Assembly: GCF_030580675.1 (NCBI RefSeq)
Contig: NZ_JAUQUB010000004.1
Location: 84,057 to 148,056 of the forward strand
DNA length: 64,000 nucleotides
Direction of reading: 5' to 3'
Source: Antiquaquibacter soli
GTDB taxonomy: Bacteria; Actinomycetota; Actinomycetes; Actinomycetales; Microbacteriaceae
Shown: positions 58,410 to 64,000 of the stretch, one piece after another
Layout: each line of letters opens with the position of its first letter
Numbering within the stretch: the stretch's first letter is position 1
The notes under the pieces: generated by a model
What the model was told of the DNA's origin: nothing
What the model saw: the letters and a program-made list of their open reading frames with translations, nothing else
The model's database searches: none
Program-made: the position numbers and the translations under genes

Positions 58410-59435
58410 ATGGAAGCCGCACTGCCCGCTTGGTTCGAGATCACCTCGTTCGTCGTCCTCCTGCTCATCCTCGCCGCCGACCTGGTGCTCGCCTACAAGC
58501 GCCCGCACATCCCGTCGACCAGAGAGTCGGCGCTGTGGGTGGCGTTCTATGTCGGGCTCGCGCTCGTCTTCGCGGGCCTCATGCTCTGGCAGGGCTCGGT
58601 CGACCACGCGGCGGAGTTCATCGCCGGCTGGGTGACCGAGTACTCGTTGTCGATCGACAACCTGTTCGTCTTCGTCATCATCATGGCGAGGTTCTCGGTG
58701 CCCCGGAAGTACCAGCAGGAGGTGCTCATGGTGGGCATCCTCATCGCCCTCGTGCTGCGCGGCGTCTTCATCCTGCTCGGCGCTCAGCTCATCGAGAACT
58801 TCTCCTGGATCTTCTACCTCTTCGGAGCGTTCCTGCTCTACACCGCCATCCGGCAGGCCTTCGAGAAGCACGACGACATGGAGGAGACCGAGAACGGGGT
58901 CATCCGCTTCCTCCGCAAGCGCATCGCGATCTCCGACACCTATGACGGAGCGAAGCTGCGCACCGTCATCGACGGGCGCAAGGTCTTCACGCCGATCCTC
59001 GTCGTCTTCATCGCCCTCGGTCTCACCGATCTCGTCTTCGCCATCGACTCGATCCCGGCCATCTTCGGCATCACGCAGGATCCGTTCATCGTCTTCACCG
59101 CGAACGTGTTCGCCCTTATGGGACTGCGTCAGCTGTACTTCCTCCTCGGCGACCTCATCGACAAGCTCGAGTACCTGCACTACGGCATCGCGTTCATCCT
59201 CGGATTCATCGGGGTGAAGCTCTTCTTCCACGCCCTGCACGTGAACGAGCTGCCGTTCATCAACGGCGGCGAGCACGTCGACTGGGCCCCCGAGATCTCG
59301 ACGTGGACCTCCCTCGCGGTCATCCTCGTCGCGATGGCCATCGCGGTCGTCGCGAGCCTCATCAAGATCCGCGTGGATGCCCGGCGCTCGCCCGCCATCG
59401 AGCAGGAGCCGAGCGAGAGCACCCCCGCCGAGTAG
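58410..59435 (+). CDS. TerC/Alx-family membrane protein
   Basis: The 341-residue protein has about nine membrane helices and the TerC acidic motifs S-L-S-I-D-N-L-F-V-F near 82 and T-D-L-V-F-A-I-D-S-I-P near 208, which are thought to bind metal in the membrane. TerC/Alx/MeeY proteins export or handle manganese, which fits the riboswitch-like leader. A charged C-terminal tail (about 320-341) is cytoplasmic. The gene is monocistronic. Confidence 0.9.
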   Translation: MEAALPAWFEITSFVVLLLILAADLVLAYKRPHIPSTRESALWVAFYVGLALVFAGLMLWQGSVDHAAEFIAGWVTEYSLSIDNLFVFVIIMARFSVPRKYQQEVLMVGILIALVLRGVFILLGAQLIENFSWIFYLFGAFLLYTAIRQAFEKHDDMEETENGVIRFLRKRIAISDTYDGAKLRTVIDGRKVFTPILVVFIALGLTDLVFAIDSIPAIFGITQDPFIVFTANVFALMGLRQLYFLLGDLIDKLEYLHYGIAFILGFIGVKLFFHALHVNELPFINGGEHVDWAPEISTWTSLAVILVAMAIAVVASLIKIRVDARRSPAIEQEPSESTPAE

Positions 59436-59451
59436 CGCTCGGCGGCAGTGC

Positions 59452-59457
59452 TACTCT
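59452..59457 (+). promoter_or_regulatory. Putative -10 hexamer for the leu leader transcript
   Basis: TACTCT ends exactly 6 bases before the ATG of the leader peptide, so translation of the leader could start at the 5' end of the mRNA. No clear -35 is present. Confidence 0.45.
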
Positions 59458-59463
59458 CGGAGA

Positions 59464-59508
59464 ATGCGTTTCGGCCGACTTCTTCTTCGTCGCCGCGACG
59501 GGGCCTAG
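59464..59508 (+). CDS. leuL: Leucine leader peptide of leuCD
   Basis: The 14-residue peptide M-R-F-G-R-L-L-L-R-R-R-D-G-A contains three consecutive leucines, all encoded by CTT, a codon that is rare in this GC-rich sequence where CTC and CTG dominate. It lies 68 bases before leuC and ends within a region able to form alternative hairpins. This is the layout of a leucine-responsive attenuator, where ribosome stalling at Leu codons under leucine shortage alters the fold and permits leuCD expression. The peptide is too short to be proven without comparison. Confidence 0.65.
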   Translation: MRFGRLLLRRRDGA

Positions 59509-59530
59509 CCACTAGCCTCCCTCGTCGCGG
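59488..59530 (+). promoter_or_regulatory. Alternative hairpins of the leuCD attenuator
   Basis: CGTCG (59488-59492) can pair with CGACG (59496-59500). The same CGACG is part of CCGCGACG (59493-59500), which pairs over 8 bp with CGTCGCGG (59523-59530), extended by GGG/CCC. The two folds exclude each other. A CTAG/CTAG pair closes the loop. No T tract follows, so the block may act on translation or by another termination mode. Confidence 0.5.
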
Positions 59531-59575
59531 AGTCCGCTATGGGCTGGATACGGAATCGAAGAAGGACAAGCATCC

Positions 59576-61008
<1,433 letters not shown>

Positions 61009-61009
<1 letters not shown>

Positions 61010-61623
61010 TGGAGCCCATCTCGACTGTCGCCGGCATCGGAGTCCCCCTCCAGCGCTCGAATGTCGACACCGACCAGATCATCCCTGCGCAGTTCCTCAA
61101 GCGCGTAACGAAGACCGGATTCGACGACGCCCTGTTCTACGGGTGGCGTCAGGACCCGGACTTCGTGCTGAATCGCGAGCCCTACCGCGTCGAGCAGCCG
61201 GGCACGGAGACGCGCATCCTCATCGCCGGCCCGGACTTCGGCACCGGGTCGAGCCGTGAGCACGCCGTGTGGGCGCTGCGCGACTACGGTTTCGCTGCGG
61301 TGCTGAGTTCGCGCTTCGGCGATATCTTCCGGGGCAACTCCGGCAAGCAGGGGCTTCTCGCGGCGCAGTTGAGTGAGAAGGACATCGAGACGATTTGGCT
61401 GATCGTCGACGAGCATCCGGGAATAGCGGTCTCGGTCGACCTTGTTGCCAAGACAGTGACCGTCGGAACTGCCAGCTTCCCTTTCGAGATCGACGATTAC
61501 ACTAGGTGGCGTTTGCTCGAGGGCCTTGACGACATCGGCCTCACGCTCCGTGATGAGAACCACATCACCGAGTTCGAGTCCCGCCGCGAGAGCTGGCGGC
61601 CCACCACACTTCCGGCTCGCTAA
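61009..61623 (+). CDS. leuD: 3-isopropylmalate dehydratase, small subunit
   Basis: The 204-residue protein has [13 protein letters not shown] near 18, the signature [13 protein letters not shown] near 73 and [10 protein letters not shown] near 101. It forms the swivelling domain of the LeuCD heterodimer. Its ATG shares one base with the leuC stop codon (TAATG), so translation is coupled. murA follows 33 bases later with its own ribosome binding site. Confidence 0.95.
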
Positions 61624-61656
61624 TCGGGCTCGGCGAACCGAGAACAAGAGGTGACC

Positions 61657-63024
61657 ATGAATTCACTGACCAAGGATGCCCAGAAGGCGGCCGAGCGAGT
61701 GGGTTTACTGTCCGACAAGATCGTGATCAACGGCGGAAAGCCGCTCAAGGGCCGCGTCGATGTGCGCGGGGCCAAGAACCTCGCGACGAAGGCGATGGTC
61801 GCCGCTCTCCTTGCGGACAGCCCCAGCCACCTTCTCGACGTCCCCGACATCAGTGATGTCGGTGTCGTGACCGGGATGCTCGGTGCCTACGGCGTCTCCG
61901 TGACGAAGGTCGGCGAGGGCGAGCTGCTGCTCGACCCGACGAACGTGCTCAAGGCGCAGTTCCATGAGATCGACGCGCTCGCCGGCTCGAGCCGCATTCC
62001 GATCCTGTTCTGCGGTCCGCTCCTGCACCGACTGGGCGAGGCGCTCATCCCCGACCTCGGCGGCTGCCGCATCGGCGACCGGCCGATCGACTTCCACATG
62101 GACGCTCTGCGTGCGTTCGGCGCGATCGTGGACAAGAGCTACGAGGGCATCCGCCTGACGGCGCCCAACGGGCTCAAGGGCGCGAACATCGAGCTGCCCT
62201 ACCCGAGCGTGGGCGCGACCGAGCAGGTGCTCCTGACGGCGGTGCTCGCCGAGGGGGTCACCGAGCTCAAGAACGCGGCCATCGAGCCCGAGATCATGGA
62301 TCTCATCGCGATCCTCCAGAAGATGGGCGCGATCATCAATGTCGAGCCGAACCGCGTCATCTTCATCGAGGGCGTCGAGAAGCTCGAGGGCTACACGCAC
62401 CGGGCGCTGTTCGACCGCAACGAGGCCGCGAGCTGGGCATCCGCTGCGCTCGCTACCAAGGGCGACATCTTCGTCGCCGGCGCGAAGCAGCAGGAGCTCA
62501 TGACGTTCCTCAACATCTTCCGCAAGGTGGGGGGCAAGTTCGACATCCACGAGGACGGGATCCGCTTCTACCACCCCGGCACTCCGCTCAAGCCGGTTGT
62601 CGTCGAGACCGACGTGCACCCGGGCTTCATGACGGACTGGCAGCAGCCCCTCATCGTCGCTCTCACGCAGGCGGAGGGCCGCAGCGTGGTGCACGAGACC
62701 GTGTACGAGAACCGCTTCGGCTTCACTGATGCGCTCATCGAGATGGGCGCCGACATCGTCGTGCACAAGGATGGCCTCGAGTCGGTGACGCGGCGCGTGC
62801 CCCGTCGTCCGCTCGAGCAGGCCGCGGTCATCGTCGGCCCGACCGCGCTGCACGGGGCGGATGTCGAGATCCCCGACCTTCGCGGCGGGTTCAGCCACCT
62901 CATCGCGGCGCTGACCGCCGATGGCACCTCGACGGTGTCGAACATCGGACTCATCAGCCGCGGCTACGAGCACTTCATCGACAAGCTCGCCGACCTCGGC
63001 GCCGACTTCTCGTTCGAGGACTAG
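61657..63024 (+). CDS. murA: UDP-N-acetylglucosamine 1-carboxyvinyltransferase
   Basis: The 455-residue protein transfers enolpyruvate to UDP-GlcNAc in the first committed step of peptidoglycan synthesis. It has R-G-A-K-N-L-A-T-K-A near 39 (Lys/Asn active site) and Cys137 in G-G-C-R-I-G-D-R-P, the position of the fosfomycin-sensitive Cys115 of E. coli. The N-terminus is about 15 residues longer than in E. coli. AAGAG precedes the ATG at 61657; a GTG at 61651 is a weaker alternative. Confidence 0.95.
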   Translation: MNSLTKDAQKAAERVGLLSDKIVINGGKPLKGRVDVRGAKNLATKAMVAALLADSPSHLLDVPDISDVGVVTGMLGAYGVSVTKVGEGELLLDPTNVLKAQFHEIDALAGSSRIPILFCGPLLHRLGEALIPDLGGCRIGDRPIDFHMDALRAFGAIVDKSYEGIRLTAPNGLKGANIELPYPSVGATEQVLLTAVLAEGVTELKNAAIEPEIMDLIAILQKMGAIINVEPNRVIFIEGVEKLEGYTHRALFDRNEAASWASAALATKGDIFVAGAKQQELMTFLNIFRKVGGKFDIHEDGIRFYHPGTPLKPVVVETDVHPGFMTDWQQPLIVALTQAEGRSVVHETVYENRFGFTDALIEMGADIVVHKDGLESVTRRVPRRPLEQAAVIVGPTALHGADVEIPDLRGGFSHLIAALTADGTSTVSNIGLISRGYEHFIDKLADLGADFSFED

Positions 63025-63028
63025 CTCG

Positions 63029-63805
63029 GTGGCGCGGCGGCGCGACGAGCGGACGTTCGGCTGGTGGCTGCTCGCGGCCATCGTCATCCCGTTCCTCAAG
63101 CTGGGCGGGCGATACCGCTTCCACCACCTCGACCGCGTGCCGGAGTCGGGCGCGTTCATCCTTGCGCCCAACCACTACACGAACCTCGATCCGCTCGTGA
63201 CGGCGTACACGCTGTGGCGGGCCCGCCGGGTGCCGCGGTTCCTCGCGAAGGCGAGTCTCTTCCGGGTGCCGGTAGTCGGCGCGATCCTGCGCGCGTCGGG
63301 GCAGATCCCGGTGGAGCGGCAGGGTGCCGTCGCCGGGGGAGCGGACCCGCTCGCTGCTGCGTCCCGACTCGTGGACCATGGCCTCGCGGTTATCGTCTAC
63401 CCGGAGGGCACCCTCACTCGCGATCCGGAGATCTGGCCGATGCGCGGCAAGTTCGGTGCCGTGCGTCTCGCGCTGGAGCACGGCGTGCCGATCTATCCGT
63501 GCGCGACGTGGGGCGTTCACCGCATCCTGCCGCGCTACTCGAAGAAGCTCAGCCTGTTCCCGCGCAAGGACGTCGACATCGTCATCGGCGAGCCCCTGGA
63601 TCTCTCGCCGTGGAGGGACGAGCCCCGCACCGGAGCGACCTACGCCGAGGCGACGAACTCGGTGATGCAGGCGATCACCGCCCTTCTCGAGGAGCTGCGC
63701 GGCGAGAAAGCCCCCCTCGAGCGGTGGGACCCCGCAGCGCACGGGCAGAGCGAGATCGGGCGCTACGACGAGCCCGGCGCGGGCGCGGGCGCGAACCAGC
63801 TCTGA
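63029..63805 (+). CDS. 1-acyl-sn-glycerol-3-phosphate acyltransferase-like (PlsC family)
   Basis: The 258-residue protein has an N-terminal hydrophobic helix (about 10-28), then the acyltransferase block I variant N-H-Y-T-N-L-D-P near 48, block II R-F-L-A-K-A-S-L-F near 70 and block III Y-P-E-G-T-L-T near 125. Block I has H-x-x-x-x-D as required (H-Y-T-N-L-D). It acylates lysophosphatidic acid or a glycolipid precursor at the membrane. The GTG start lies 4 bases after the murA stop, so the two are cotranscribed. Confidence 0.9.
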   Translation: MARRRDERTFGWWLLAAIVIPFLKLGGRYRFHHLDRVPESGAFILAPNHYTNLDPLVTAYTLWRARRVPRFLAKASLFRVPVVGAILRASGQIPVERQGAVAGGADPLAAASRLVDHGLAVIVYPEGTLTRDPEIWPMRGKFGAVRLALEHGVPIYPCATWGVHRILPRYSKKLSLFPRKDVDIVIGEPLDLSPWRDEPRTGATYAEATNSVMQAITALLEELRGEKAPLERWDPAAHGQSEIGRYDEPGAGAGANQL

Positions 63806-63854
63806 CGCCACTTGCCGGCAGCTTGGCGCAGCTCATCTCGCTGAAGGCGGGCGG

Positions 63855-64000
63855 CTACGCTGCGGCGACGCGTGGTGTGGTTGATCTGGTGGGTGTCCAG
63901 TGGGGGATGCCGGGTCCTCGGATTTCGGGGAGTCCGTCTGTGATGCGCCAGTGCCAGGGTCCGGTGTCGACGGTGTGGTGGTGCCAGTAGCAGAGCAGGA
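63855..64000 (-). CDS. C-terminal fragment of a DUF222/HNH endonuclease-type protein (truncated by window edge)
   Basis: Read on the minus strand from the right edge, 47 residues precede a TAG stop at 63855-63857. They include L-C-Y-W-H-H-H-T-V-D-T-G-P-W-H-W and G-L-P-E-I-R-G-P-G-I-P-H-W. The C-W/Y-W-H-H-x-x-V/I-D segment followed by W-P-P-type ends is typical of the C-terminal HNH domain of DUF222 (13E12-repeat) proteins, which occur in several copies in Microbacteriaceae. The start lies outside the window. Confidence 0.7.
   Translation of the reverse strand, partial: LLCYWHHHTVDTGPWHWRITDGLPEIRGPGIPHWTPTRSTTPRVAAA

Noticed and set aside
63806..63854. Possible terminator or regulatory element after the acyltransferase gene
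   Set aside because: Only short weak inverted repeats are present (for example TGCCGGCA), with no T tract or long stem.

Overview
The window looks like a chromosomal segment of a high-GC Gram-positive actinomycete, most probably a member of the Microbacteriaceae. The reasons are strongly GC-biased third codon positions, the actinobacterial neighbourhood mazG / eno / ftsB / DUF501, a leu/ilv/ser block beside gltX, a GPH-family transporter with a ROK regulator, an LAxTG (class E sortase type) surface protein, and the 3' end of a DUF222/HNH-type gene at the right edge. I see no phage, insertion sequence, CRISPR array or rRNA. Genes are dense and mostly on the + strand. No stretch above 300 bases lacks a gene; the largest gaps hold tRNAs, terminators, a riboswitch-like leader, an attenuator-like leader and a candidate small RNA.

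Layout. 1-9.7 kb: the 3' end of a sarcosine-oxidase-like flavoenzyme and an XRE-cupin regulator, then a core block (secreted nuclease, mazG, tetR, hisS, eno, ftsB, DUF501, an anchored subtilisin, type II NADH dehydrogenase, tRNA-Leu). 9.7-28 kb: accessory catabolism. This holds a five-gene operon tetR-MFS-PLP enzyme-aldonolactone oxidase-GH1 glucosidase, a large secreted lamin-tail/phosphoesterase protein, and a divergent locus with ROK regulator and GPH transporter on one side and a cysteine-free nitrilase-fold protein, amidohydrolase, six-hairpin glycosidase, GDPD and flavin amine oxidase on the other. 28-34 kb: surface protein, mtlD with two small membrane proteins, padR-HAAS membrane protein-alcohol dehydrogenase.

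34-42 kb: serine and branched-chain amino acid synthesis (serA, leuB, ilvE), an FAH-family hydrolase, gltX and tRNA-Gln. 42-47 kb: a MerR regulator with a membrane protein, two lipoproteins, a LuxR regulator, two acetyltransferases and an FGE-like protein. 47-54 kb: an electron-transfer flavoprotein (etfBA) fused operonically to a membrane cytochrome b, next to two crotonase-family enzymes, a thiolase and an MBL hydrolase; together these suggest acyl-CoA oxidation with electrons passed to the membrane. 54-57 kb: copper homeostasis (csoR, CopB-type ATPase) and a lipid/diacylglycerol kinase. 57-64 kb: tRNA-Glu, a TerC protein behind a riboswitch-like leader, leuCD behind a leucine-rich leader peptide, murA and an acyltransferase.

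Two window-wide signals stand out. About twenty genes have a TAnnnT-like -10 hexamer ending 6-8 bases before the start codon and no Shine-Dalgarno sequence, which points to widespread leaderless transcription. The motif GGATG/CATCC recurs throughout and appears to override the usual codon preference.
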